Origin: Drosophila persimilis
Taxonomy: Eukaryota > Arthropoda > Insecta > Diptera > Drosophilidae
Assembly: GCF_003286085.1 (NCBI RefSeq)
Contig: NW_020825294.1
Location: 7,378,001 to 7,442,000, forward strand
Reading direction: 5' to 3'
DNA length: 64,000 nt
The number at the start of each line of letters is the position of its first letter. Position 1 is the first letter of the stretch. The position numbers were made by a program, and so were the translations under genes. Of the stretch, positions 32,060 through 43,799 are shown in pieces. Below the pieces are notes generated by a model. That model had not been told where the DNA came from. It saw only the letters and a program-made list of their open reading frames with translations, and did no database searches.

Positions 32060-34590
32060 AAGCACTGGGAATGTTGACTCTAAAATATTGCAATATGAGA
32101 CCCTCTATAATTTTCTGAATGTTTAATTTTCCAGCGATTGTTGGAATTACAGTTACTCTGCCAAATATTTGCATATTTAAAGATATTTTGTCGACAGATT
32201 GTTGGGTCTAATATATATAATAGATTTATTTTTTATTTAATCAGCTGAATACATATTATGAAATTGTAGTGACATTTGCAAAAGTATTATATGAGCCTTT
32301 CAGTTGTGTTTTTACTCTCTCAAAGAGGTGACAAAGATTTATGACATTTTTCAGCTGTCCCCTAGCAAACAGAAACTCCAGGAAAGCATCATCAATTTAA
32401 ATCAAATCTACTTTGTCTTTCGTTCCAGACCCAGCATCACATGTGCTGTGTGCATTTCAGCTTCAAGGAGGAAAAGCGAAGTAGTTTTATTTGGTCGATA
32501 TGCTGTTTTTATGGGTAAGCTGTAAAAAAAGTACTTAAATTTAAATCTTCATATATTGCTCTTTAAGTACAAATTTATCTAATCGACGTATGGGGATCTA
32601 AAAACTATCAAAATCCGAAACCAGAATATAGCCACTAAACCCCAAACCGGAAACAATCGAAAATCAAAAATAGCAATATGAAAATTGATGCCCATCTTGG
32701 ATTTTCCCAACGAATATTTTTTAATTTTTCCAGCATAGAATGGGATTGCTGGCCCCAACAATGGCTGCAGTTATAACCTAACCGCTTTTGTATTTTATGG
32801 CCATTCAAAAAGAGTACAACACATACATACGTGGAGCAAAATGAAACAAAGGCATTGACAGCTCCAAGAGAATTGCACAACTAATCAATGAACGCCATCA
32901 ATGAACGCCAATAACAACAGAGAAGAGTGCAATGAAAGTGGAAGAAAGTAAAAACAAAAAAAAATAAGGAAAACAATTAAACTAATTGTCGGCCATTTAT
33001 ACGCAACAAAGATACAGACACACTGTGCAAAAACCAAAGAAACCAAACACAAGATAAAACGGAAAAGTTCATACAGAAAAACGAAAAAGATTTAAAGAAA
33101 AAATGTGAGCAGCTGGAAAGTTTTGCACAGCATCGAAAAGTAAACCGCTGAAATGAAGGCAGTCGGAGGAAATACTCGGTTAGAGCAGGCATCCATTAAC
33201 TTGGCCACTAATGAAACCACATTGAAAGACTAACCGGCAGCAGCACCACCAACATTTCTACCGCTGGCAATATCTACTAATTGAAACTGCCTTTTCGGGT
33301 ATAAAATGCGAATTAGTTCGCTGCACAGCAAATTTCTGATTGCATTACTCATACGACTCGCATGACAGATGCGCTCCCCTGCAGATTGCAGACATTTGCC
33401 GCAAATTTAAAGACTCTAAAACTGCTTCGATTAAGATTAGTTCTAAAAATAAAGGGTATTTTTATGTTTTTTTTTAAATTTAGGATTTTGCGAGCAGAGG
33501 GGAATTTAAGTTAAGTGCAATGAAAATTAATTATTTGTAACATAGCATATTTAATTTTCTGTCGTTTCACCTCAGGTTTTTGTAGTCGAAGTCCACAAAG
33601 ACATTTTATAGTTTGCGATTTTTCAAGCGAACACACTACAATTTGCCGAATGTGAGTAAGATAAAATTAAGTAGGACTAAATATGCAGGTATTCCCAGTC
33701 ATTTGTTTAATTTCTGGCTTTCGCTATTTCGTTTCATTTTCCATCGTGAAGCATTAAGTCCAGAGAGAAATGCATTTATGCGATTAATCGTTTTCATCTC
33801 TGACTCATCGTTAACTCAATTGTCACTCGTTAATGAGTTCGCTTTTTGTTCATATTTATTTATTGCACACGCGGACATTAATAATTGTCCAGAGCTGTCC
33901 ATGCCAGAGCTGTTAGAGCTATACCATGCCAATCAAACATGAATTTAATATAGTCTGAGATCTCCATCATTATTAATATCTCTGGGCTCCATCAGAGCTA
34001 TGATTGAGTTGTTAAATTGGGTAGTAACTTAGTTAGAGCTAAACGAGAGTCTTGTTTGGGTGAACATTGTCGTTTAACTCGGAATTCGTTTATGAAACTT
34101 CTAAGAGCTGGATAAACATAAGAAGGTCCTGCACTTTCATTCCATCTCTAAAGCAATCCAGACCTAAATTCCGACTAGCAGCACTCGAGAAGGTCACAAG
34201 TAAAAGTCCTCTCCATCCCATCCCAAAAAACCATTACAGACCATTACACTGCGAAAGCTGTTTGCCGTCCGCATTGCGGTGCCCAGAGCTGTTTGTGCAA
34301 TTGCATTAGGGAATTTTATAAAAATATATATATAAAGCATATAATATTTATTACATTTTTATTTGTCGTGCGGCGGGTGTGAGGGTGTGACCTTTAAAGC
34401 CGTCGTTGCCTGCTGTGCGAGATTTATTCTCTTTTTAACAATTTATGCGGCCATAATAATTTACTACAGGAGAAGTTATTTCAACGAAAGCTTTTCAGAT
34501 AAGATGTTATTATTGTGGCAGCTTCAAAGCCAAGTGTGTTGTCTGCTTATTGCTTCACAGCCTAGAAATTGATCCACTTAGACTCTAGCC
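32060..34590. repeat. Copy C: direct repeat of 19240-20303 with extra sequence
   Basis: The two ends (32060-32650 and 34130-34590) match 19240-19790 and 19850-20303. The middle (about 32660-34130) has no counterpart in arm A, so it was either deleted there or inserted here. It contains A-rich, low-complexity sequence around 32930-33110 but no gene. Homology ends at 34590 exactly where arm A ends at 20303. Confidence 0.75.
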
Positions 34591-37500
34591 ATTTCCTTTG
34601 GCGTATTCTTCGTCCCTTCTGTTTTGTTATATCGCCCGACTGACTGCTTACTGCCACACATCTAAGTACCACTGCCACTGCACCACATCCTCTCCATCTA
34701 ATGATGCAGAAATGTAAAACAACTGTGTCCGTGATCCCCAAGTCAGGCGGTTTCCAACCCATTTCCCAACTCATGTGGAGTCCAGTAGAGAGAAATTGCC
34801 GTATAGGGGTTTTGTTATTCGGCGTGACGAAAGATTATTTTTGTTTTATTTCTCCAACGTGAATGGAAATACAAAACTGAATAAAATGTATCCATGCTGA
34901 CATCAAACTATCATTGCCTAATATAAAGACCCCGCCAGACGCTTCTCTGAAGAGAGTTTTTCCTTTAAAAATATGTATAGATATGTAGATTCCCTGCTTA
35001 AGATATCCCTTAACGCCGTTTCTCAATTTGCAATTATTTTCTCTGCGGGAATTTCTCCGGCGCATTTCCCTCTCCCAGGTTGATTGTACAGATTTGTTGG
35101 CATTGATTTTGCACCTCCTGGCAGTATGCACAAATTGCAACTCGCTCATGTGAAATTTCTCTGCACGTAGGGCGCCATCTCCTGTCATGCAGGGCAGTCA
35201 TGCAGGGGATTGCACTGAAAGTGAAGCGCTTTGCTCAAGAAAGCAGCTGAGTACCAAAACTTTTCCCTCGAACAGCAGAGTGGCCCAGGTCTTAGACCTG
35301 AAGTTCCTTGAAGTACTGCATCCCGCTGTTTGTCTGACGCTAAAATATTTTCGCTTGCCAATAAATATAGAACCAAAAGGTTCTTACAGACCTGTGCTCA
35401 ACAACTAATCGAATATTTGAATTTAAGTTAGTAGACGGTAGACAGAAAGGTGGACCTTCTGCAGCATCCTTAAACCAGCCGATGTTACAGTGTTAAGTCC
35501 CGATTATATTAGTAGCCAATAATTCCATCATCAATCAATCAAAAATTCAGTTCGATTCAGCTAAATTTCGACTTTCTGACGAATTGGACAACAAAATGTT
35601 GGAGCAAGTAAACATCTGCTTCCAAGCGCGGTCTGTTTCTGTAGGGCCATTCTTTCTGCTCTTTCTTTATTTCTTTCGTTTTTTTTATTACAAATATTTC
35701 ACGCAAAACTAAATAAACCAACTCCACCTGCTTTCCTACTCAACTGACGTGGCATTTCGTGGGTTGAATAATTGTTTAAATTATAATTCTTCATTTTTCT
35801 CCTCCCCTGTCAGCTGCATCACTTTGGACCCGCGTTCACTAAGAAAATTAACGTTTTATATCCCAAGTTCCGCGCGGATAATACAAATTAGGAAAAATCA
35901 CAATGTCCGGAAAATTTGTACGGCACCTGCCTTTAAATGCATACAAAGTCTGCAGATAAAAAGTCTCGTCATGGATTGGAATGCATGAATGCATTCCGAG
36001 TGAAACTCAAATAGAATACCATCTGAATGGATGCGTCCTGGAGAGGCACTACAGTGGCGAATGGAGGCCAAAGTAAATGCATGAACGGTTGACTCATTCA
36101 ATGAGGGCATGAAACATTCAGCGCATAGGCCGTTGCCTCTTCAAATCCCTTTTAGAGTATACTTGGTCGGCTAAATGCAAAATTGTCGCTGCAAAAAGGG
36201 GGGACATTATCAAATATTTTAATGCACCAATTAAAGAGGTACTATTAATGGGGCTACAATCTTCCATGAAGGGGCTATGAAGTTCTTAGTTCCAATAGAA
36301 TTTACGACCAGAATGACAAACAAATCCACGAAATGTTGCCAAAAGTGTTTGACATCTCTTTACACTCCTCCTAAAGGTTTCGTACGCAGAGTGGGCTAAT
36401 AAGAGTGGCGTCTACTCTGGTGGCCTATTTCCTACACATCTGACACTTTCATCAGCAAGTAGTCTGTTTTGAAAGGTAAGAAAATATCCAGCGCGGGACC
36501 ACAGTGATTCTGTTTCATGGATTGTGCCACTGATGTGGCCCTCAAAATGCCCGCGGCAATGTTTCGGGTCCTGAGATATACCTCTTTGAACGTTCTATCT
36601 AGACACGAAAGAGTCTATCTCCGACTGTAGAGCAGTTTACCAGAATACCCATCCACCAGCAAAAGTTAAAAACTTTGCAGCAACAGTTCCATGCCTTCCA
36701 TTAGCATGCAAATTTGAAAATTTATCAGCTGGTGGTCGGCGGTCTCACCGAGGGTCCCAGTTCTAGTCCAGGTCCTCGTCCTGGTTCTATTTTGCGGCAG
36801 TACCGCAGCTGGTAGAAGCTTTACTGACTGCCAGAGCTCGCATGACGAAGTTTGTCGCTCAAATTATACACAGATAGGAATCGAGGAGAGCTGGCAAAAT
36901 CTCCAGAAGGTTGTATGTTAGCAACTGCCTTGGTTGGACGGGATGGTAACGGCACCATATGCTATGGGAAAGCAATATATTTATCGCCATGACCTCAAAA
37001 ATATTTTAAAGTGTAAAGTCGTCCATGGCACATGGCTCTGTAAATAGTTGCGATAGTTCAATTAAGTTAAGGGAGTTCGAATGAATTGACCTCTCTTTGG
37101 CAGGGGATATTTGGGAAATTCGGTAATCTAGATGCTCGCAATATCGACTAATTTCACAATTATAATTTTACAAATAGGGTTTGCTTCCTCCTTACTTTGA
37201 AACCATTTTATTAGCTCTACTTTCCACAAACAAACTCAGTTAGTCCTTCTCCCTGAAGAGTCCACAGGCGAACAACACAGAGACAAAAGAAATATTTCCT
37301 TGGCCAATCTTGGCCAAAAGAGTCGAACAAACCAAACCAAACAAAACCAAAACCAAAACCAAAACCCAGAAAGCGGTTGGGTTTTTGCTTTTTTGGCAGA
37401 GATTTCTCTGGTCTGGGATTTGTTGGTGTTTCTTTTGCTTTTCAGGTTTGTTCGCAGTCTGGTGTGGCATTTCCAGTTGGAAAATTTCAAAGAAAATTAC

Positions 37501-37850
37501 AGTTTGGTTATTTGCAGTCGAAATTAAATAGCTGCAGGGCAATTATTGTTTGACTGCCAATTAGAAAAAAGTACATTGAACCCTTCAATGATAGGTCTTC
37601 ATCAATTGAATATTTCCAGGAGCTAATCTGTCGGATCAAATCCTTATAGCCAATTATTTATCATTGTTCGCTTTTTGCACTGCCACGAGCAATTTGAGGT
37701 AAATAAATCGAATGAATTATCGCCTTATCAGATATATCCGATGAACACGTGAGCCGCATGGTAATCAGGTAACAGAAAAACAACCAATTGACCTTGTTGA
37801 CCTCCATATTTTAATTTAAAATTATCACAGTTCAATTATGGAGTTAATAT
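34591..37850. other. Non-coding stretch with simple repeats
   Basis: No gene supported. It contains a short perfect palindrome at 35978-35997 (GGAATGCAT GA ATGCATTCC) and an (AAAACC)n-like tract at 37330-37368 that creates spurious frames rich in Asn, Gln and Lys on one strand. Confidence 0.5.
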
Positions 37851-37851
37851 A

Positions 37852-38110
37852 TTAACTATCAGCAACCAACTTTTTCTCCATCTTTTTCGTCTCTTCTCTC
37901 ATGGGCGTCACACGTGACGTATGCGCATTTCGGATACAGGTAGCAATTTCATGTCTTGGCACGCTGCTGCGAACAATGTCTTGTTGATCTTCGAACTGGG
38001 GTGTGTACTTCCATCCGTCCTCTGCAATCTGCAGAGCCAACCTAACATATCCAGAGTCTGTACAGCGCAGACCTGCTCTGTCTGCTGCAGTTCCCCACGG
38101 ATGGCAACGG
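37852..38110 (-). pseudogene. Unidentified coding-like remnant
   Basis: On the complement strand a frame reads ALQIAEDGWKYTPQFED and further as RHEIATCIRNAHTS before ending in a lysine-rich tail at 37852. The upstream part appears to need a frame change. The family is not recognised; the amino-acid composition is protein-like. It may belong to the decayed cluster that follows. Confidence 0.2.
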
Positions 38111-38632
38111 ATGGTGGAATTCCTGGCCAGTCATCAGCCTCAGATCGGATATACAGTACCCAGCAGCCACAACAGTGTACGTACGCGCAATCACTACCAC
38201 GGCCAGAACTGTGTACCGCAGTCTAGGGGCCAACCGAGTCCGAAAAGATCTTCACATGGATACTGAAATGGTTTAAAGATGCTTCTGGACTGACTCCACC
38301 GTTGACCGCGATCCTGAGTAAACGCAACGGCATCGACCGGCATACCATACCAATGCCCACTACTTTACTTAACCTGGTCCATTCGCTGTCAGCCGGCCAA
38401 AAACTCCATTGCCGGTTACCTTGGGGGAGAAATGTGGCAGGAGATGTGCCCAAGACCTGTCCCTGTCTAGAGGATAAACATTCCTTCAAAAAATTGAATT
38501 TTTCGGTCGAGATCTTTTTGTACCAGGCAGACCTTTATTCAGAACTAAAACATTTTAGACCCATAAATGGCAGAGGCATGACATTTCCAAATACAAGAAA
38601 CAAAAAAATAATCAGTGGGTGGGATTAAATGA

Positions 38633-38718
38633 GGATCTAGATCCAAAAGCGAACATGGATCTAGATCCATATATTTGGTTTTGGATCTAGATCTTAATTC
38701 GGTTTGGAATCTAGATCC
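38633..38718. repeat. Short minisatellite of GGATCTAGATCC palindromes
   Basis: The 12-bp perfect palindrome GGATCTAGATCC occurs at 38633 and 38657 and in one-base variants at 38683 and 38706, about every 24-26 bases, with variable spacers. A half-copy (GGATCTAG) lies at 38907. On the complement strand the units read as repeated DLDP-type codons at the end of the micro-gene copy described next. Confidence 0.75.
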
Positions 38719-38882
38719 ACTTCCGTCACGTACTGATTCTGAAGAAGTACTGTCGCCGCGAATCCAGCCTCGATCCCTGCCAGGAAAAAGCACTAGATGA
38801 TTTGTGGCTTTGTTCCTCTTTCCTTTATCTTGACTTTGAGCTCCTCTCGCATCCCGTCGCGTAGCTTGGGAATCAGCTCCAT
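38700..38882 (-). pseudogene. Micro-protein gene, copy 1 (inverted), one-helix membrane protein
   Basis: From an ATG at 38882 the frame reads MELIPKLRDGMREELK and then ERGTKPQII, hits a stop at 38795-38793, and continues with a hydrophobic segment (LAGIEAGFAATVLLQN) and QYVTEV before entering the palindrome repeat. The same protein is seen in copy 2 on the opposite strand. The shape (charged amphipathic N-part, one membrane helix, short polar tail) recalls small mitochondrial membrane subunits. I do not recognise the family. Confidence 0.4.
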
Positions 38883-38904
38883 ATGGATAGATCCACAACC
38901 GAAT

Positions 38905-39090
38905 ATGGATCTAGCTGGTACCCGAGTTGCGCCACGAAATACGAGACCAGCTCAAAGGAGAGAAAGGAATGAGGCTCAAAGCCGCAGATCATCTTTTGCT
39001 TTTCCGTGACTGCGATCGTGATTGGACTCGCAGCAAAAGTACTCATGCAGAATGAATACGTGACGGAAGGGCGCAAGGATCCACTAAATG
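38905..39090 (+). pseudogene. Micro-protein gene, copy 2, one-helix membrane protein
   Basis: Head-to-head with copy 1, about 20 bases away. It reads as ELVPELRHEIRDQLK in one frame, then GSKPQIIFCFSVTAIVIGLA and KVLMQNEYVTEGRKDPLNG in another, ending at TGA near 39092. Relative to copy 1 there is a short insertion after the ATG and a frame change in the middle. The C-terminal half is better preserved here (no stop in the helix). Confidence 0.4.
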
Positions 39091-39131
39091 GCTGAGAAAC
39101 ATATTTTGGAATATATAATAAATGATCAATA

Positions 39132-39293
39132 ATGAAGAATAAAGGCGTTCTGAACGCCCGACGACTGATTGCCCGGATCGGATCATGGATGGATCCTCGG
39201 CAAGCAGTTACGACAGCGCCGCGGCGCTTGGCGGAGACCCAAGGCTCTGAAAAAATAATCATGAGCTTAGACTTGAACGGGGACCTTGTCTAG
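39132..39293 (+). CDS. Small unidentified frame, 53 aa
   Basis: An open frame follows copy 2 of the micro-protein gene on the same strand. It begins MKNKGVLNARRLIARIGSW and includes RQAVTTAPRRLAETQGSEK. An Arg-rich, acid-free N-terminus is what a mitochondrial presequence looks like. It overlaps nothing coding on the other strand (the neighbouring minus-strand exon ends at 39305). It may be an exon piece rather than a gene. The family is not recognised. Confidence 0.25.
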   Translation: MKNKGVLNARRLIARIGSWMDPRQAVTTAPRRLAETQGSEKIIMSLDLNGDLV

Positions 39294-39304
39294 CGCTGAC
39301 TTAC

Positions 39305-40190
39305 GAGTGAGGCATTTGAATGTTGGTGTTATTCTGCTCCATCTTGGTGAGGCAGGCTGATGTTGCGCAACATTCTCGTTCTTGTTCTTCAGGGTCTTTC
39401 TGTCCAGATTCTGCAACTGAAGCTCAACTCGCTTCATCTCCTTGACCAGAGCCTTCTGCTCCGGACTGTCCGGCAATATTTCCGCCTTCAGCTGGGTGTC
39501 CATCTCCTTCTAGAGCGACCCTACAGCTCGATTTGGTGGCTCCTGTGCCGCCCGCACGACCGGCGATCGGCATCATCAAGATTGGGCATCTGCTTTGGCT
39601 GCTGGCCAGCGGTGGTGGCGTCGCCGAACGACACCGCATTAGGGGTGCTAAAGGCCGCACAGCTGGCGCTTCATCCTTGTTATCAAAGTCAACCGCAAAC
39701 GACTTTAGCTCTTCCTCCTTCACGGGCGGCATCTGTCTGGCCGTCTGAACCGGTACCAGCTTTAGAGGGAAAATTGCTGCAGCCGACGGAGCCTGATCGG
39801 AAAACGATTTTCAATTACAAATAAACTCAAAAATCAATTAATTGCTCCAGCACTTGCCGTAGAATGTTGCGGCGCTTATTGTATAGTATTTTCCGTTTAG
39901 TTGCTTGAATTTTGTGGACGGTTCCGTCGCGAGTGACTTGCAATTTTGGAAGCAGCACCCCGCTGCCCGACGGCTCTATCGATGCCTTTGCGGCCACGGA
40001 CTCGAGACTCAATTTGATCGCCTTGGGTGGCCCCCAAGGGGCCCCCCTCTCTTTGGGGAGTCCACACAACAAAGTTCTCGGGCGTGTCTTTATGCGAAAT
40101 GGTGCAAACGGTACGAACTCTAAATTTTTCAAGGGCCGAGACAGATAGCCGCGGACTGGTTGCAGCTTTTCACAATCGATATTGACACAG
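39305..40190 (-). pseudogene. Decayed unidentified gene
   Basis: Complement-strand blocks look like real protein: NCVNIDCEKLQPVRGYLS and KNLEFVPFAPFRIKTRPRTL (about 40190-40070), then KRKILYNKRRNILRQVLEQL ending near 39827; APSAAAIFPLKLVPVQ and MPPVKEEELKSFAVDFDNKD (39790-39670); and, after a frame change near 39510, MDTQLKAEILPDSPEQKALV with a coiled-coil-like stretch. The last block ends at a good splice donor (GTAAGT at 39304). No intron of normal size separates the first two blocks and the frame must change at least once, so I call it broken. Family not recognised. Confidence 0.4.
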
Positions 40191-40355
40191 TTTTTGCCTA
40201 TCGATGTTTAATATTTTAAGATTCTCCAGAGCTCGAAATAAGATCAAACTATTCAAAATTGATATTTTTGGCAATGCTATTGTCCGTTTACATATAACGA
40301 AAAATATTTCGGCCTGTGTATTTTTCCAAAAAATATATATCTTGTAAGGCAACAC

Positions 40356-40516
40356 ATATTAACCCTAACCAACCCCATATTAGCCCTTACCGATATTAAC
40401 CCTAACCGAATCTGCGATATGATACTGCGATAAGTTTTATGCGATATTATTCTGCGATATTATACTGCGATAAGTTCCATGCGATATTATTGTGCGATAT
40501 GATACTGCGATAAGTC
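40356..40516. repeat. Short tandem repeats: ATATTAACCCTAACC pair and TGCGATAT array
   Basis: ATATTAACCCTAACC occurs twice (40356-40370 and 40393-40407). Immediately after, TGCGATA(T/A) units recur about eight times between 40412 and 40516, organised in a higher-order unit of roughly 53 bp (TGCGATAT, ATACTGCGATAAGTT, ATGCGATATTATT). No coding potential. Confidence 0.75.
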
Positions 40517-40519
40517 TGA

Positions 40520-42109
40520 GGATGATTTTGACGATCGACAAGAAGAGAGAAAAGACGTGAAATAAATAAGTTAATAAAAAATAAACGAAGAACTGCGCCA
40601 CAATCTGACCGATACGATATTTTTTACAGATCTGACAAAACTATTGTGAGGTCACAACCAATCGATTGAAGATTACAAAAAATCCAGCTGTTAGTCCGCC
40701 TCTGAAATCCGCCATTTAAATTTTTTGTTGTATGACGTCATGAGGTGACTCTGCAAAAACGTATGCGCATTTCAGATGCAATTACCAGGAAAATAAGACC
40801 CCAGACGCTTGAAATGGAAAAGCCATGACCATTCAATTTGTTTTTCTTTTCGATTGAGGAAAGCTTTCATAATATTTAATAAACAAGCATATTTTCCCCA
40901 CCAAATGGACACTCTCAAACTCGAAAACAATCTAAGAGAATATAAATAAATAAATATATCTGTTTAAATACCCTCCAAATCGCTCTATTGACTTTTACAC
41001 ATTTTGTGTGAATTAAAAACTCATTTAAGCCTCACTCAAACCCGATTTCACACCAAAATAAAACGGAAAGTGCAATTAGCAAATTAGCGAGGGAATTGAG
41101 GTAATTACAGGTGGAAGGATAAGGAAACGAAAAGCAGTAAATGGAAACTTAATTAGCGCATTGAAAAGAAAATCCAGAAGGATACAAACCATGCAGCATT
41201 AAAACTTAATGAACTCGTAAATGTGATTTCAGTTTACTCTCAAAATGAGTCACGGGACTCCATTAAAATGGGTTTAATGAATATGAGACGTCCGTTGTTA
41301 GCCGACATCCTCGATTGTCAACATTTATAAATCAGTAGGAAAACAATTGCAGTCGATAGCAGTTTTTATGAAGCCATCATCAACATGGCGACAGAGCCAG
41401 ATGTCAACTGGTGTACAGAGGAGCAGCATGGGAAAAAAAAACAGAGAAACCCTAAAGTTGTAAATGCAAATGACGCGGAAGCGCCAAGGACAATGTCGGA
41501 CGCCGACGATGTCGTGGAAGCGTTTTGTGTTGCTGTTTGACGCTGGTCTTCTTCCTGGCGCCTCGGCGTGACGGAAATGACATTTCCATGGCGGCGACAC
41601 GAGGCGACGACAGTCAAGTGCTTCGAGAGGAAATACAAAATTTAAGGCAGCTGACGAATGCGAATCTTGATTACAACATGGAAAGTGAGCGATGTGGTGA
41701 CCTCTTATAGCATGTCTAGGGAACAGTACAGCAGTTTTCACTCATAAAACTAGAACAGGTCTTGTTACCCCAAATATAAAAGCAAAACTAATTGCGTGCA
41801 ACAGAATTGTGAAAAGCAAGAAGCCACCATATTTATTTGAATCTCAAACAAAAAGTAACTAGAATTGTAAATTAAGTACAATGCACATGCATTCGTAAAA
41901 AACATGAAAATTGCATTAACATTCTACAAAGTCATCCTTTGTCATAATTTCCTAAGGAGCGTCTTTGCGGATTAATCTGTTTACTTTTTTCGTATCCCAG
42001 ATTTTAAAACTGTCTTATAGACTTTTTCCTTTGAAATTTTAAACAAACGCATCACTCAAATTCAAATATAGGTATAACTTAAAATCTGTAAAGCATTTTT
42101 CACGCTAAA
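40520..42109. other. Non-coding stretch, no gene supported
   Basis: A perfect TGACGTCA palindrome lies at 40734-40741. Around 40757-40785 the bases ACGTATGCGCATTTC recur from 37917-37932, so the decayed cluster between them is bracketed by a short direct match. Frames near 41325-41741 are antisense pairs without domains. Confidence 0.4.
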
Positions 42110-42850
42110 AACTGTTTAAGCTGCATCAAAAATTAAATAGACATAAAACCATTTACTCCCCATTAGGGGTAGCATTGACACCGAAGAGGGACGAGCATCA
42201 CGTAGATCGAAAGCATTTTCCTGTCTTGAAAAAAAAAGGAAAAGCAAAACGTGTTCCTTGCAAATCTTATGTGGCTGTTATCCTCCACGGTCGGCTGCTT
42301 TGGCAAACGAAACACGTAATCCACGCACATGGTTGGCCAAAGACATTAGAGCGACACAATTAACCTTTTTAAGGACGACGTCAACAGTTGGTGTCCCGTG
42401 CTGGAGCAGAGAAAAAGTACTGATGAAAATACTAGAAATACTAGAATACTATACTAGAAAATCCACTTCCATCAATCCACCAAAGGAAAGCTAAACTAGT
42501 TGCTTGGCTCAAGCGAAAATGTATGAAAAATCAACAACTCCAAGTTCAGAGATACACAAAAAATTCAAGCGAAATAATTCATTTCGGTGGCAATTTTTCG
42601 CAGGAATTTTTTTCCCTAGATAAATGTAGCAACGACAGAGATAAAATATTAACACAAAAGCGGGATGACAATACGCTTTTGTTTAAGGGTAGTATAGGAT
42701 TACTTTTGTATCTTCGTGACCCCATGGAGATATGATAGCGAAACCATGCAATTGAGTGATGGATATTTGATGGAAGGGTCGCATCACGTAGACAATGGAT
42801 GGGCCTAAATTGAAATTTATCTGAACCTTTTGCATGTTAGCGAATGTTTC
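42110..42850. repeat. Arm B2 of the inverted duplication
   Basis: Reverse complement of 18200-19190 in diverged, somewhat shortened form. The reading frames seen here (for example 42175-42363) are not conserved in arm A, so they are not genes. Confidence 0.8.
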
Positions 42851-43799
42851 AGTATAAAAGATTTATATGTACACCAGCACATTCATATGTAAATAGCAAA
42901 ACATACTAAAAAATTTCGAGAACCTTCGCATAATACTGTTTTTGTGGTTGGCTAAAAGGAAGCCATTAAGTTTGACTATTTCCCACTGATTGAAATCCAT
43001 TTGGAAAATTAAATCATTAAAATGCAAATTAATGTTTCTTTAGCCATAAAAAGCTAACAAAATCGAAATGAAGGATTTTTGAGTAATCTAATTTCCATTA
43101 AATTGGAAGTCATATTAAAAATGTGGGGAAGCGTAAAAACAATAAATAATATGTAAATTTTAATGTTCAGCTAATTTGGTAATCTACAGTCCTTTTCAAA
43201 ATGCAACAGAATATTCGGCTATTGTAATTAAAATTGTAGAGACCCTTTTATGCAAATGTTCCCAATTCCATGTAGAATGATATTCAATTGAATGCGGTTC
43301 TTTAAATCGCAAAATATAGGATCAAATATAGGATATAAATGAAATATATTTCGTTTGTTCTTTATTAAAAATGTTTTAGCATACCCTAATCCAAATTTAG
43401 CCCATTGATTTCATTCCGGAAAGTATTCCACGTGCGGTTTACTTTTTTAATCGTGTACTCGGAATAAATATACGCCCCGTTAACACAGTACAAGAATTAT
43501 GTTCTAACATCAAATTTATTGCAACATTTCGCATGGGAATCTGTTCAAAAGAATGGTGAAGGGTTTATTACTATATTAGACCGTCATAAATGACATAGCC
43601 ATACCTACAGTCATAATATCATCGTTACGTTCACTGTACTTGATTGTAGGTTCCCGACACCTGGCATTGGGTGCGGCTATCGCCATGTAAAATTAACTGT
43701 CAATGTTTGCATATTAAACCTTAGTTTCTGAAGGGTTGAAAAATGAAAAAATTGTTTTTACACTCGAGAGTGGAATCAGTGAACTCTCACTGACATATG
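42851..43799. other. Non-coding, no match and no gene seen
   Basis: Occupies the place that corresponds to 5261-18199 of arm A. I could not align it to that region. Confidence 0.4.

Noticed and set aside
37236-37542. Antisense 70-100 codon frames rich in Asn, Gln, Lys or in Trp, Phe
   Set aside because: Produced by the (AAAACC)n-like simple repeat.
40356-40410. Possible interstitial telomere
   Set aside because: Only two short CCCTAA-containing units; Drosophila telomeres are not built of this repeat.
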